Assembly (NCBI GenBank): GCA_014656015.1
Contig: BNBP01000015.1
Span: forward strand, 49,364-113,363
Direction of reading: 5' to 3'
DNA: 64,000 nt
DNA from: Streptomyces griseoaurantiacus
Lineage (GTDB): Bacteria > Actinomycetota > Actinomycetes > Streptomycetales > Streptomycetaceae
Shown: positions 19,031 through 27,901 of the stretch, piece by piece
How positions within the stretch are numbered: position 1 is the stretch's first letter
Layout of the letters: every line of letters starts with the position of its first letter
The notes under the pieces: model-generated
Databases searched by the model: none
What the model saw: only the letters and a program-made list of their open reading frames with translations
Told to the model about the DNA's origin: nothing
Position numbers and translations under genes: made by a program

Positions 19031-21448
19031 TCACTCGTTCGAGAACTCCTCCATCACGGTCGCGCCCAGCTCGCGGACGATCAGTTCGTGACCGGAGAGC
19101 GCGGACTCGTCGAGGTCGGGGTCGTCCTCCTCCGCCATGTCGTCCTCGGGCGCGACGGGAGCCCGGCGCGGGGCGGGGTCCGCGGCCGCCGAGGCTGAGG
19201 GGGACGACCCCGGCGCTGGGGCCGAGGGACCGGCCGACGGTCGAGGCGCGGGGGGCGCGGCCTGCGCCGGGGCCGGGCGCGCGGTGGCGAGGGCGCCGCC
19301 GCTCCGGCCTGCGGCGCCACCGCTTCCGTACCCGTCCGAGCCGTGGCCTTCGGACTGGCCGGGCGGGGTCGCGGGGCCCGACGGGAGGCCGGCCCCGGCA
19401 CCACCTCCGCCGCCGAACCCGGTGCCGCCGCCGTATCCGGCTCCGCCGCCGACCGGGGGCATCGCGCCGCCGGGGCCGAAGCCCGATCCGCCGCCCAGGG
19501 GTCCTCCGGAGCCGCCGGAGCCCCCGGAACCGCCCGATCCGTCGACGACCGCGTCGATCTTCCACTGGACGTGGAACTGCTCGGAGAGCGCCTGCCGCAG
19601 CACCTCCTCGCTGCCGCTGCTCGCGAAATTGTCCCGGGCGCCCGCGTTGACGAAGCCGATCTGCAGGGTCGTGCCGTCGAAGGCCGTGACCTGGGCGTTC
19701 TGGCTCAGCAGGATCCAGGTGAAGCGGCGGCGGTTCTTGACCGCCTCCAGGATGTTGGGCCAGAGCACCCGCGGGTCCGGCCCACCGGGAGCGGGGCCGG
19801 ACCCGGAACCCGGGGCGGGGGGCGCCGGAGCGGCCGCCGCCGGCGTGCGCGGACCGGGGGCCGCGGCGGCACCGCCCGTCTGCTGTCCGCCGCCCCCCGT
19901 GGACGCGGTCGTGGGCCAGCCACCGGGACGCCGGCCGGCGCCGGTGGGCGCGGCGGTGGGCCAGGCACCGGGCGCGGCGGCACCGCCGGCGGAGCCGGAG
20001 GGGACCTCCTGCGGCGGGGCGGTCGGACCGGGCTGCGGCGACGGCGCGACGGCGCTCACCGCCGGGGGCTCACCGACCGGACCGGACACGGGACCGTTGC
20101 CGCCGGACGGAACGGGCGCGGCGTGCCCCTGCGCGGGACCCGCCTGCTGCACCATCCCCGCGCCGCCTGTGCCACCCGCGCCGTACCCCGCCTGGGGACC
20201 GTCGGCCGGTGCTCCGGTGTGGGGTCCGCCGTGGGCGCCGGGCCCCGGGACGTACCCCATGGCGGGGCCGGCACCGGCCGCGGCGAAGCCGACCCCGCGT
20301 TCCAGCCGGTCCATGCGGGCCATGACGGACCGTTCGTCGCCGTAGGCGGCGGGCAACAGGACGCGGGCGCAGATGAGTTCGAGCTGGAGCCGGGGCGAGG
20401 TCGCCCCGCGCATCTCGGAGAGCCCTTCGTTGACCAGGTCGGCGGCGCGGCTCAGCTCGGCCGCGCCGAACACGCCCGCCTGGGCCTGCATCCGCTCGAC
20501 GACGTCGTCGGGGGCGTCGATCAGCCCCTTCTCGGCGGCGTCGGGAACGGCGGCGAGGATGACCAGGTCACGCAGCCGTTCCAGCAGGTCGGTGACGAAC
20601 CGGCGCGGGTCGTTGCCGCCCTCGATGATCCGGTCGACCACCTCGAAGGCCGCCGCCCCGTCCCCGGAGGCGAACGCCTCCACCACGGAGTCGAGCAGCG
20701 AACTGTCCGTGTAGCCGAGCAGCGCAGTGGCCATGGCGTACGTCACGCCCTCGTCCCCGGCACCGGCGAGGAGCTGGTCCATCACGGACATGGAGTCACG
20801 CACGGAACCGGCGCCCGCCCGCACGACCAGCGGCAGCACCCCGTCCTCGACGGGGATGTCCTCCTGCTTGCACACCTCGCCCAGGTAGTCCCGCAGCGTG
20901 CCGGGCGGCACGAGTCGGAACGGGTAGTGGTGGGTACGGGAGCGGATGGTCCCGATGACCTTCTCGGGCTCGGTGGTGGCGAAGACGAACTTCAGATGCT
21001 CCGGAGGCTCCTCGACGACCTTGAGCAGCGCGTTGAAGCCGGCCGGCGTGACCATGTGGGCCTCGTCGATGATGTAGATCTTGTACCGGCTGCTCGCGGG
21101 CCCGAAGAAGGCTTTTTCCCGCAGGTCACGGGCGTCGTCCACACCACCGTGCGAGGCGGCGTCGATCTCGATCACGTCGAGCGAGCCCGGCCCGTTGCGC
21201 GCGAGGTCGCGGCAGGACTGGCACTCGCCGCACGGCGTCGGCGTCGGGCCCTGCTCGCAGTTCAGGCAGCGGGCCAGGATCCGGGCGCTGGTGGTCTTCC
21301 CGCAGCCGCGCGGACCGCTGAACAGGTACGCGTGATTGACCCGGTTGTTCCGCAGCGCCTGCTGCAGCGGGTCGGTGACGTGTTCCTGCCCGATGACCTC
21401 GGCGAACGACTCCGGGCGGTAACGGCGGTACAGCGCGAGAGAGGACAC
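19031..21448 (-). CDS. dnaX: DNA polymerase III subunits gamma and tau
   Basis: This is the clamp-loader ATPase of the replicative polymerase. The GTG start (SSLALYRRYRPESFAEV follows) gives 805 residues. Walker A is GPRGCGKTT, the zinc site is CLNCEQGPTPTPCGECQSC, Walker B is IYIIDEAHM, and the sensor region is FATTEPEKVIGTIRSR. Residues from about 395 to 620 are a long Gly/Pro/Ala-rich linker, far more extended than in E. coli. A conserved tau-type segment follows (RVLWPNILEAVKNRRRFTW) and then a second Gly/Pro-rich stretch. No slippery A-rich frameshift site is visible, so a separate gamma product by frameshifting is not predicted. The SRP RNA gene lies upstream. Confidence 0.96.
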   Translation of the reverse strand: MSSLALYRRYRPESFAEVIGQEHVTDPLQQALRNNRVNHAYLFSGPRGCGKTTSARILARCLNCEQGPTPTPCGECQSCRDLARNGPGSLDVIEIDAASHGGVDDARDLREKAFFGPASSRYKIYIIDEAHMVTPAGFNALLKVVEEPPEHLKFVFATTEPEKVIGTIRSRTHHYPFRLVPPGTLRDYLGEVCKQEDIPVEDGVLPLVVRAGAGSVRDSMSVMDQLLAGAGDEGVTYAMATALLGYTDSSLLDSVVEAFASGDGAAAFEVVDRIIEGGNDPRRFVTDLLERLRDLVILAAVPDAAEKGLIDAPDDVVERMQAQAGVFGAAELSRAADLVNEGLSEMRGATSPRLQLELICARVLLPAAYGDERSVMARMDRLERGVGFAAAGAGPAMGYVPGPGAHGGPHTGAPADGPQAGYGAGGTGGAGMVQQAGPAQGHAAPVPSGGNGPVSGPVGEPPAVSAVAPSPQPGPTAPPQEVPSGSAGGAAAPGAWPTAAPTGAGRRPGGWPTTASTGGGGQQTGGAAAAPGPRTPAAAAPAPPAPGSGSGPAPGGPDPRVLWPNILEAVKNRRRFTWILLSQNAQVTAFDGTTLQIGFVNAGARDNFASSGSEEVLRQALSEQFHVQWKIDAVVDGSGGSGGSGGSGGPLGGGSGFGPGGAMPPVGGGAGYGGGTGFGGGGGAGAGLPSGPATPPGQSEGHGSDGYGSGGAAGRSGGALATARPAPAQAAPPAPRPSAGPSAPAPGSSPSASAAADPAPRRAPVAPEDDMAEEDDPDLDESALSGHELIVRELGATVMEEFSNE

Positions 21449-21661
21449 GCCTATGAGGTTATAGGCGCCCACCGACAACGGACCCCGTCACCGGGGAGAC
21501 CCCGCACACGCCGACGGCCACGATGCGGTCCTGCCGGTGGCCGGGGCCGGAGAACACGGGGACCCGGGAAGTCAGGGGGCCGGGAGACCCGGGGGTCCGG
21601 AAGCCCGGAAGGCCCGGAGGTCCCGAAGGCCCGGCGGTCTTGAAGGCCCGGCGAAAACCAA
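21449..21661. repeat. Degenerate CCCGGAAGG-type short repeats between dnaX and ffs
   Basis: Between about 21560 and 21655 the sequence is built of imperfect 9-10 base words (GCCCGGAAGG, TCCCGAAGG, TTGAAGGCCCGG). No coding frame is credible. The repeats stand downstream of the SRP RNA gene and upstream of dnaX on the minus strand. They may fold, but no single strong terminator stands out. Confidence 0.35.
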
Positions 21662-21757
21662 AGACCCCCCACGCACCCGCCAGAGCCGACCTACCCTTGC
21701 TGCCTTCCGGCCCTGGGGGAGTTCAGTCAGATAGCGCCGCGTGAGGGGCTGAGGCCC
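21662..21757 (-). ncRNA. ffs: Signal recognition particle RNA (4.5S type)
   Basis: On the minus strand the universally conserved SRP domain IV is readable as GGGCCGGAAGGCAGCAAGGG (near 21697-21716). The flanks pair: CCCCTCACGC on the 5' side with GCGTGGGGGG on the 3' side, giving a single long hairpin of about 95 bases. The ends are approximate. The RNA binds Ffh and guides membrane proteins to the translocon. A place next to dnaX is usual for Gram-positive bacteria. Confidence 0.9.
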
Positions 21758-21826
21758 AGCGTACCCGATCGCCGGCCCACCGATCGAGTTCGCAACCACT
21801 CCCCTCGGTCATGTAATGTTCCCGGC

Positions 21827-21914
21827 GGAGGATTCGCCTAGAGGCCTAGGGCGCACGCTTGGAAAGCGTGTTGGGGGCAACCCCTCACGAGTTCGAATCT
21901 CGTATCCTCCGCCA
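21827..21914 (+). tRNA. tRNA-Ser (anticodon GGA)
   Basis: The acceptor GGAGGAT pairs with ATCCTCC, the anticodon loop is TTGGAAA, the long variable arm is TTGGGGGCAACCCCTC, and the discriminator is G with CCA encoded. It is divergent from the SRP RNA gene 70 bases away. Confidence 0.97.
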
Positions 21915-21936
21915 GTGCCTCACCGGGCACGATGTC

Positions 21937-21966
21937 GAAGGGCCCCCTGGAAACAGGGGGCCCTTC
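21937..21966 (+). terminator. tRNA-Ser(GGA) terminator
   Basis: Perfect 13-bp arms GAAGGGCCCCCTG and CAGGGGGCCCTTC surround a GAAA loop, 22 bases after the tRNA. Confidence 0.88.
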
Positions 21967-22115
21967 GTCGTTGTCCGGTTGTATTTCCCCCCGCACCGTC
22001 CGTGCGCTTTCCGTCCGCGCGCCCGGGGAAGCCCGATCGTTGTGGTGTCCGAATGGGCGGTGGCAGGGTTCGGGGTCCGGTACGCAGCGGTTCGTGCTGG
22101 GGGCAGGGAGGTGTC

Positions 22116-22463
22116 GTGAGGTACGGGTACATCGGGTCGATGAAGGTCAGGCCCGGGTTTCGCGAGGAGGTCGTGGCCATTTTGCTGAGTGGGGCCGACG
22201 GGTTGCGTGAGGCCGGGTGTGAGCTCTACGTCGTGGGGGTGGCCGAGGACGACGACGTGACGATCTGGGTGAGCGAGGTCTGGCGGAGCAGGGAGCACCA
22301 CAGTGCTTCGCTGGAGTTGCCGGAGACGAAGGCCGCCATCGGCAGGGCGATGCCGATGCTGACCGGGGAGTTCACCGGGCGGGAGGTGTCGGTCGTGGGT
22401 GGGCTCGGCGTCTGGTCGGCCGGACGGGCAGGCGGTGGACGGCCGGAAGGGCGGACGCGGTGA
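22116..22463 (+). CDS. Antibiotic-biosynthesis-monooxygenase (ABM)-like small protein
   Basis: This 115-residue protein begins at a GTG with GGGAGG just upstream. The N-terminal 95 residues fit the dimeric alpha-beta ABM/YgiN fold: YGYIGSMKVRPGFREEVVAI, CELYVVGVAEDDDVTIWVSEVW, HHSASLELPETKAAI. Such proteins include quinol monooxygenases and heme-degrading enzymes, but many have no known substrate. A short Gly/Arg-rich tail follows. It stands alone, convergent with the DUF4232 lipoprotein gene and separated from it by a shared hairpin. Confidence 0.72.
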   Translation: MRYGYIGSMKVRPGFREEVVAILLSGADGLREAGCELYVVGVAEDDDVTIWVSEVWRSREHHSASLELPETKAAIGRAMPMLTGEFTGREVSVVGGLGVWSAGRAGGGRPEGRTR

Positions 22464-22490
22464 GGCGCCCCGTGTGAGGTGGGGCGCCTC
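22462..22490. terminator. Bidirectional terminator between convergent genes
   Basis: GAGGCGCCCC (22462-22471) and GGGGCGCCTC (22481-22490) form a perfect 10-bp stem that overlaps the stop codon of the ABM-like gene. The lipoprotein gene ends 19 bases further on. Confidence 0.75.
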
Positions 22491-22508
22491 GGTGTGTTCG
22501 GGGCGGGG

Positions 22509-23177
22509 TCAGCCGCCCTGGCCGGCGCTGCCCATGGGGCCGACCTTGACGGAGGTGCCGGAGCCGTCCGTGACGGGGAGGGAGGCGGCGCCGGGCCAGG
22601 CGAGCGTGACCGACTTCGTCTCGTCCGGCGGGGTCACCACGAGGCCGGTGATGCGGACGCCGGAGCCGCCCGAGTCGTTGACCGGGTAGGAGATGTAGAA
22701 GGTGTCGTGGTCGCCGTTCTTGAGGACGACCGCGGGGTCGGCCGTGCCCTGGCGCTTCGCGGACACGTTGCCCGCGTTGGTCTTGAGGTCGACGCCCGCG
22801 AAGCTGGCGACCGTGCAGGACCTGCCGCTCTTGTTCGTGAAGGTGACGTTGACGGTGTTGTTCTCGTCGCCGGTGATGGTGGCGTCGTTGGCCGTGATGT
22901 CGAGGTCGTCGGTGCGGCACTTGGCGACGCCGCTCTTGGCCGAGCCGTTGTGGCCGCTGGTGGCCTGTCCGGCCGAGTCCTTGCCGACGGAGCCCTTCGC
23001 GGCACCCTGGGCCGAGCTGTTGTTCGAGCCGCTGGTCGAGCCGCCGTTCGAGGAGGATCCGGAGGAGGCGGCCGATCCGCCGCCCTGTGCCATGGCGTTG
23101 TCGTCGTTCTGGCAGGCCGTGAGCGCGAGACCCGCGGCGAGGGCCAGGGCGGCGATGGTGATCTTCTGAGCGCGCAT
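22509..23177 (-). CDS. DUF4232 lipoprotein
   Basis: This 222-residue secreted lipoprotein has a short basic start (MRAQK), a hydrophobic core and the lipobox LTAC, so it is lipidated on Cys21 and anchored outside the membrane. A Ser/Gly/Asn-rich tether of about 65 residues follows. Then comes the DUF4232 beta-sandwich, beginning KCRTDDLDITANDATITGDE and including FTNKSGRSCTVASFAGV with a probable disulfide pair. The function of the domain is unknown. A paralogue with the same layout lies at 59529-60206. The upstream 510-base region contains its promoter. Confidence 0.85.
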   Translation of the reverse strand: MRAQKITIAALALAAGLALTACQNDDNAMAQGGGSAASSGSSSNGGSTSGSNNSSAQGAAKGSVGKDSAGQATSGHNGSAKSGVAKCRTDDLDITANDATITGDENNTVNVTFTNKSGRSCTVASFAGVDLKTNAGNVSAKRQGTADPAVVLKNGDHDTFYISYPVNDSGGSGVRITGLVVTPPDETKSVTLAWPGAASLPVTDGSGTSVKVGPMGSAGQGG

Positions 23178-23687
23178 GGTGTCTTCCTCAGTTCGTCGTC
23201 GGTTCGGGTGTCCGTCCGGCGGTGCGGCCGAGCGGCGTTTCCGATCACCTAGAGCGGCTCGTTCCGGGGCCTCGTTCCTGCCGCCCGTCCGCTAATACAC
23301 CCCTGTTACAGCCGGCGTACGGGTGTCCGGCGGCGCTCGCCGGGCCCCGACCCGGCGGTCCTGGCAGGACGCCCGTTCCCGAGGGGTTCCACCGCCGTTC
23401 CGGGTCCGTGCGCGGTGGGTGGTGTCCCGGCACGGTTCTGTGACGTCCGCGGCACACGGCCGCGACCGGCGCTCGTGCGGAGGGCCAGAAGGGTTCCGAT
23501 GCCGTGCCCACCGGGACGTTCACCGCCGCCGGGCCTCCGTACCCCGGTCCCAACCCCGTCGCCGGTCGGCCGGGCCGCTGGGTCACCTCGAGGTGCCTCA
23601 GGCACCAAAAAGTGCGTTCTTCCAGTTCAGGCCGCACTCTCCTACGGTTTCCCAGTAACCACTGGAGAGTCTTGAGAGGCGGACGCC
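23178..23687. other. Intergenic region between the lipoprotein and ridA-like genes
   Basis: Both flanking genes are divergent and need promoters here. A CTAGAG-type word near 23251 could belong to the lipoprotein promoter. The right-hand 100 bases contain the dyads described at 23592-23665. The central part is ordinary GC-rich sequence without a supported gene. Confidence 0.4.
23592..23665. promoter_or_regulatory. Cluster of three dyads before the RidA-family gene
   Basis: GGTGCC-TCA-GGCACC (23592-23606), AGTGCG/CGCACT (23611-23616 and 23633-23638, 16-base spacer) and CCAGT-AACC-ACTGG (23652-23665) follow one another within 75 bases, ending 22 bases before the start codon. Such density suggests an operator region. 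No regulator can be named. Confidence 0.4.
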
Positions 23688-24095
23688 ATGCCCATCGACC
23701 TGCTGAACCCCGAGGGACTGCCCGTTGTCGACGTCTACCGGCAGGTGGCCGTGGCCTCCGGGTCGCGGACGGTCTATGTCGCCGGGCAGGTCTCCTGGGA
23801 CGCCGAGGGAGTCACCGTCGGCGAGGGTGATCTGGCCGCCCAGGTGGAGCGCTGCTACGTCAACCTGGCCACGGCCCTGTCCGCGGCCGGTGCCACCTTC
23901 GCGGACCTGGCGAAGCTGACGGTTCACGTCGTCGACTGGACGCCGGACAAGATGCCGCTGCTCATCGAGGGGATCTCCCGGGCCCGTGCCACGCTCGGGG
24001 ACGTCCCGGTGGCTCCGGCCACGCTGATCGGCGTGGCGGCGCTGGACGTGCCCGAGCACCTGGTCGAGATCGAGGCGGTCGCCGTCCTCGACTGA
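23688..24095 (+). CDS. RidA family (YjgF/YER057c) protein
   Basis: RidA proteins are small trimeric enamine/imine deaminases that remove reactive 2-aminoacrylate; many relatives have other roles. This one has 135 residues: LLNPEGLPVVDVYRQVAV, VYVAGQVSWDAEG, VERCYVNLATALSAAGATFADLAKLTVHVVD, and APATLIGVAALDVPEHLVEIEAVAVL. The last segment ends in the beta strand with the conserved Glu. The Arg that binds the carboxylate in classical RidA (in the ...PxRxx... motif) appears replaced here by PATLIG, so substrate use may differ. It is monocistronic. Confidence 0.85.
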   Translation: MPIDLLNPEGLPVVDVYRQVAVASGSRTVYVAGQVSWDAEGVTVGEGDLAAQVERCYVNLATALSAAGATFADLAKLTVHVVDWTPDKMPLLIEGISRARATLGDVPVAPATLIGVAALDVPEHLVEIEAVAVLD

Positions 24096-24180
24096 GCGGT
24101 GCCGGGCCGTGGGCACGCCCGCGGTGCCCAGCCGTGCGCACGCCCGCGGTGCCGGGCCGCCTGCGCGGTCCCGGCACCGC
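24096..24180. repeat. 25-bp tandem repeat ending in a terminator hairpin
   Basis: Units starting GCGGTGCC occur at 24096, 24121 and 24146 with an exact 25-base period; the third is partial. The third unit supplies the left arm of a perfect 11-bp stem (24146-24156 with 24170-24180). It lies between the convergent RidA-family and ABC permease genes and probably works as a bidirectional terminator. Confidence 0.6.
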
Positions 24181-24205
24181 CGGTCGGGGTGAGCGGCCCG
24201 CCCGG

Positions 24206-26764
24206 CTACCCGCGTGCTCCCAGCGCCGCCGCCGGCGGAGTGCGCAGGGCGTGGCGGGTGGGGAGCTGGAGCGAGAGGTACGCCACCGTCGCGATCGTCA
24301 GGACCGTGGCGGGGACGAGCCAGACCGGGCCCGCCGGCCAGGGGTGGTGCAGGAAGGCGGTGCCCAGCAGGGCCAGCGGGACGGCGCTGAGGGCCATGCC
24401 CGCGAACAGGGCACCGGCGGTGATGAGCACCGCCTCGCGGCGCATCATCGCGCGGATCTGGGCGGGTGTCGTGCCGTTGAGGCGCAGCGTGGCCATCTCC
24501 TCGCGGCGCTGGGAGGTGGTCGCCACCAGCTTGTTGGCGATGCTCAGCAGCAGGTAGGCGAGCAGGACGACGATGGTGGCCAGGTTGATCCAGACCTCCG
24601 CCGGCGCGTCCGACAGTCCGCCCTGGCTCTCGTCGGCGGTCTCGCCCATGTCCAGGCCGGGCGTCTTCGCGAGCAGGGTCGCCAGGGCGTGTTCCGCCTC
24701 CGGGGTGCCGTCGGTGCGGACGAGGACGCTCTGGTCGAGGCCGGTCGTGGTGTGCGGGCTCGCGAGGTCGTGGGAGAGGGCGAAGGGGCCGAAGCCGAGG
24801 CCGCGCCCGTAGACGGCGACCACGCGCGGGTGGGCGGTGGTGCCGTCGCCCAGGGTGAGCGTGATCCGGTCGCCGACCGCCGCGTCGAGCGAGCGGGCCG
24901 TCTCCTCGCTGATCGCTGCCGTGGCGCCGCGAAGCCGGTCCAGGCCGCCCTCGCGCACGTCGAGGTCGAGGACACGGGGTGCGTCGGGGGTGAGGATCGT
25001 CGCGCCGGCCGACTCCGTGGTGACGTCGCCGAGTTCGCGGTAGGAGTACACCACCGTGGTCGTGGTGACGGGCGCGGCCTCCTTCACGCCCGGGGTGTCC
25101 CGTACGTCGTCGAGCAGGCCGGTGGGCAGTCCGCCGAGGCCGGGCGCGCTCACCCGGTACTGGGCCAGGGTGCCGGCGCGGGTGTCCTGCGCGGTGGCCT
25201 CCGCCACGGTGGTCAGGGTGAAGGCGTACGTCAGGACGAAGGCGACCGCCATGGCGAGGGTGCTCACCACTCCCGCGACGCGCAGCGCGTAGCCGCGGAC
25301 GTTGGCCACGGCGAGCCAGGTGGGGGCCGTGGTGCCGGGGCGCAGGCGCCGGGCGAGCGCGGTGCCGGCCCACCGGGTCAGCGCCGGGCCCGCCATGGCG
25401 AGGCCGATCGCGCCGACGATGCCCGCCATCTGGGTCGCCGCCGCCCCGATCGCGGTGCGGGACAGCAGCGGGGCGGCCGAGAGGGTCGTCGCGGCGACGA
25501 TCACGAGCAGGCCGCCGTAGGTGCGCAGCCGGGCCGGCTCGCGAGGCTCCGTGCGGGACTCGGCGACCGCCTCGGTGGCGGGCCGGGTGGAGGTGCGCCA
25601 GGCCGCGCCCCGCGCCGCGAGCTGCACGGCGGCGGCCAGCAGCACGGCGGTGGCGAGCGCGGGCAGCGGGCTCACGGTGAGGGGAAGCGCGGAGGGGACC
25701 GCGCCGCGGTCCACGAGGAGGTCCCTGAGCCGGTCGGCGAGCAGGTAGCCGAGGGCGGCGCCCGGTACGTACGCCATCGCGGTGACGACCATGGCCTGTG
25801 CGGCGGCGAGCCGGCGGATCTGCTTGGGGGTGGCGCCGACGGCCCGCATCAGGGCGAGGTCGCGGCGCTGTCCGTTCACGGCGACGGTCAGCGCGCCCGC
25901 CACGACGAAGCCGGTGATGAGGACGACCACGCCGGCGAGGGAGGAGGAGATCAGCAGGAGCAGCGGGCGGGAGGCGCCGTCGCCGGGCGAGACGGCGTCG
26001 CCGCGGTCGCTGCCGGTGAGGACCTTCAGGTGCCTGGCCGTGGTGCCGGACTCCGCGAGCCGGTGGCGGACGGCGGTGGCCACCTCGTCGGTGTGCCCGG
26101 GGGTGGCGCGCAGTCCGATCAGGTCGACGGTGCCGGCGCGCGGGCCGCTGTCGCGTCCGGCGAGTGCGGTGGCGGCGGAGTCGGCGAAGAGGACGCCGGC
26201 GCCGGGGGCGTCGATGATCGCCGTCAGGCGGTAGTCGGCGGCGGGGCGGCCTGCGGCGGCGACGCGGACGCGGTCCCCGACGGCGGCCCGGGCGGCGGTG
26301 GCGGTGGCGCGGTCCACGGCGACCTCGTGGGCGCCGGCCGGGGCCTTGCCGGTGACGCGCGGGTGTGCCAGCAGGTGGACGGAGGACCAGCCGTGCCCGG
26401 CGGTGGCCGGGTCGACGGCGGTGGCGAGGGCGCCGTCGGTCCTCTCGACGGCGGCCGGGAAGCCGAGGTCGGTGGCCGCCCGGGTGACGCCGGGGAGGGT
26501 GGCGAGCCGGTCCACGAGGCCGGCCGGGACCGTGCCGCGTTCGGTCAGCGGGACGGTCATGTCGCCCGGGGCCCGCACGCTCTGCTCGGCGGCGACGATC
26601 ACGTCGGCGCCGGCCAGCCGCCCGGCGGGAAGGGAGGAGCGCAGTCCGGACTCGGCGAGCACGCCGGTGCCGGTGAGCAGGGCGGCGGCGCCGAAGACGG
26701 CGCAGGCCACCGCGAGCAGGGCGGCGATCCGGTGGCGGGCGGTGCGCAGGGCGAGGTGCAGCAT
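24206..26764 (-). CDS. FtsX-like ABC transporter permease (MacB type)
   Basis: This is a large membrane subunit of 852 residues with the duplicated FtsX plan: an N-terminal helix (RIAALLAVACAVFGAAALLT), an extracellular domain, three helices around residues 255-390, a second extracellular domain, and three C-terminal helices. FtsX-type permeases usually act in mechanotransmission or lipoprotein/peptide export and not in simple drug transport. It starts two bases after the ATPase stop, so both are translated together. The C-terminus LPTRHALRTPPAAALGARG is the usual short basic end. The substrate is unknown. Confidence 0.9.
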   Translation of the reverse strand: MLHLALRTARHRIAALLAVACAVFGAAALLTGTGVLAESGLRSSLPAGRLAGADVIVAAEQSVRAPGDMTVPLTERGTVPAGLVDRLATLPGVTRAATDLGFPAAVERTDGALATAVDPATAGHGWSSVHLLAHPRVTGKAPAGAHEVAVDRATATAARAAVGDRVRVAAAGRPAADYRLTAIIDAPGAGVLFADSAATALAGRDSGPRAGTVDLIGLRATPGHTDEVATAVRHRLAESGTTARHLKVLTGSDRGDAVSPGDGASRPLLLLISSSLAGVVVLITGFVVAGALTVAVNGQRRDLALMRAVGATPKQIRRLAAAQAMVVTAMAYVPGAALGYLLADRLRDLLVDRGAVPSALPLTVSPLPALATAVLLAAAVQLAARGAAWRTSTRPATEAVAESRTEPREPARLRTYGGLLVIVAATTLSAAPLLSRTAIGAAATQMAGIVGAIGLAMAGPALTRWAGTALARRLRPGTTAPTWLAVANVRGYALRVAGVVSTLAMAVAFVLTYAFTLTTVAEATAQDTRAGTLAQYRVSAPGLGGLPTGLLDDVRDTPGVKEAAPVTTTTVVYSYRELGDVTTESAGATILTPDAPRVLDLDVREGGLDRLRGATAAISEETARSLDAAVGDRITLTLGDGTTAHPRVVAVYGRGLGFGPFALSHDLASPHTTTGLDQSVLVRTDGTPEAEHALATLLAKTPGLDMGETADESQGGLSDAPAEVWINLATIVVLLAYLLLSIANKLVATTSQRREEMATLRLNGTTPAQIRAMMRREAVLITAGALFAGMALSAVPLALLGTAFLHHPWPAGPVWLVPATVLTIATVAYLSLQLPTRHALRTPPAAALGARG

Positions 26765-26766
26765 GG

Positions 26767-27537
26767 TCAGCGTCCTCCCAGGGCGACCAGGCGGTCGGCC
26801 AGGCGGGGTGCGGTGGGGGCGTCGAGGGTCTCGACGACGCGGCCGTCGGCCATCACGAGCGCCCGGTGGGCCTGGGCGGCGGCGGCCGGGTCGTGGGTGA
26901 CCATCACGACGGTCTGGCCCAGCTCGTCGACGAGTTCGCGCAGCAGCCGCAGGACCTCGTGGGCGCTGCGCAGGTCCAGGGCGCCGGTGGGCTCGTCGGC
27001 GAACACCACGGCCGGCCGGGTGACCAGCGCGCGCACGATCGCCGCGCGCTGCTGCTGGCCGCCGGAGAGTTCGGTGGGCCGGTGGGTCAGCCGACCGGCC
27101 AGCCCGACCCGCTCCACCAGCATCTCCAGCCACGCGCGGTCGGGCGCGCGGCCCGCCAGGCGCAGCGGCAGGGTGATGTTGTCGGCGAGGTCCAGGGACG
27201 GGACGAGGTTGTACGACTGGAAGACGAAGCCGACGCGTTCGCGGCGCAGTTCGGTGCGCCGGGTCTCGTTCAGGCCCGCGATCTCGTGGCCGTCGATGCG
27301 GATGCTGCCCGAGGTGGGGGTGTCCAGGCCCGCGGCGCAGTGCATCAGCGTGCTCTTGCCGGAACCGGAGGGGCCCATCACGGCGAGGAAGGCGCCGCGC
27401 GGCACGGTGAGCGAGACGTCGTCGAGGGCGCGGACACCGCCCGAGTAGGTCTTGCCGACCCGGTCCAGGACGATCGCGGGGGCGGGGGCGGCGTGCCCGG
27501 TCCGGGCGGGGCCGGGGGCGGCGAAGGGCCGGATCAT
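26767..27537 (-). CDS. ABC transporter ATP-binding protein (MacB/LolD type)
   Basis: This 256-residue ATPase is the partner of the FtsX-type permease. Walker A is MGPSGSGKSTL, the Q loop is FVFQSYNLVPSLDLADNITLP, the signature is LSGGQQQR, Walker B is VVFADEPTGALD, and the switch His is in VMVTHDP. A start ATG at 27537 overlaps the upstream small gene by four bases (ATGA). A short Ala/Pro-rich N-terminal extension precedes the core. The three-gene operon (small membrane protein, ATPase, permease) faces a divergent two-component system that probably controls it. Confidence 0.93.
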   Translation of the reverse strand: MIRPFAAPGPARTGHAAPAPAIVLDRVGKTYSGGVRALDDVSLTVPRGAFLAVMGPSGSGKSTLMHCAAGLDTPTSGSIRIDGHEIAGLNETRRTELRRERVGFVFQSYNLVPSLDLADNITLPLRLAGRAPDRAWLEMLVERVGLAGRLTHRPTELSGGQQQRAAIVRALVTRPAVVFADEPTGALDLRSAHEVLRLLRELVDELGQTVVMVTHDPAAAAQAHRALVMADGRVVETLDAPTAPRLADRLVALGGR

Positions 27538-27776
27538 CGCCGGCCCCGCAGACGCTGCAGGACGAGCGCGGTGGCGCACGCGGCGGTGACGACGCCGAAG
27601 GCGAGGTGCACGGCGGTGGAGGTGTCGCCGTAGGAGGCGACGGTGTTGGCGAGGGCGCTGATCACCAGGACCGTCCAGAGCAGCGCCCGCAGTACGTCGG
27701 ACCGGCTGACCCCGGAACGTGCCGGCGCGTGGTCGTCGGCGGGGCCGGTGAAGCGGTACGGGTCGGGGTGCGACAT
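27534..27776 (-). CDS. Small two-helix membrane protein of the ABC operon
   Basis: This 80-residue protein has a polar N-terminus (SHPDPYRFTGPADDHAP) and two hydrophobic helices, VLRALLWTVLVISALANTVASY and AVHLAFGVVTAACATALVL, ending in RLRGRR. It overlaps the ATPase gene by four bases and is the first gene of the operon. I do not recognise the family. It could be an accessory or regulatory subunit of the FtsX-type transporter, which is an inference from coupling only. Confidence 0.75.
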   Translation of the reverse strand: MSHPDPYRFTGPADDHAPARSGVSRSDVLRALLWTVLVISALANTVASYGDTSTAVHLAFGVVTAACATALVLQRLRGRR

Positions 27777-27885
27777 GGGGACTCCTCGGGGGACGCCGGC
27801 GGGCTGTGGACCCGCCGTTTCGGCACACCCAAGACGCTAGGCAGCCGGGCCCGCCCCTCCGAGCCCGCCAGCCGCCCGGTCCGAG

Positions 27886-27901
27886 GTACAGCAGGCTGTA
27901 C
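27886..27901. promoter_or_regulatory. Palindrome between the ABC operon and its two-component system
   Basis: GTACAGC-AG-GCTGTAC is a perfect 16-bp dyad in the 191-base divergent region, 110 bases from the small-protein start and 67 bases before the kinase start. It is the likely binding site for the response regulator at 29431. TAGGGT near 27942 could be the -10 box of the kinase gene. Confidence 0.5.

Noticed and set aside
19031..21448. Programmed frameshift in dnaX
   Set aside because: No A-rich slippery sequence followed by a hairpin is seen at the gamma/tau boundary.
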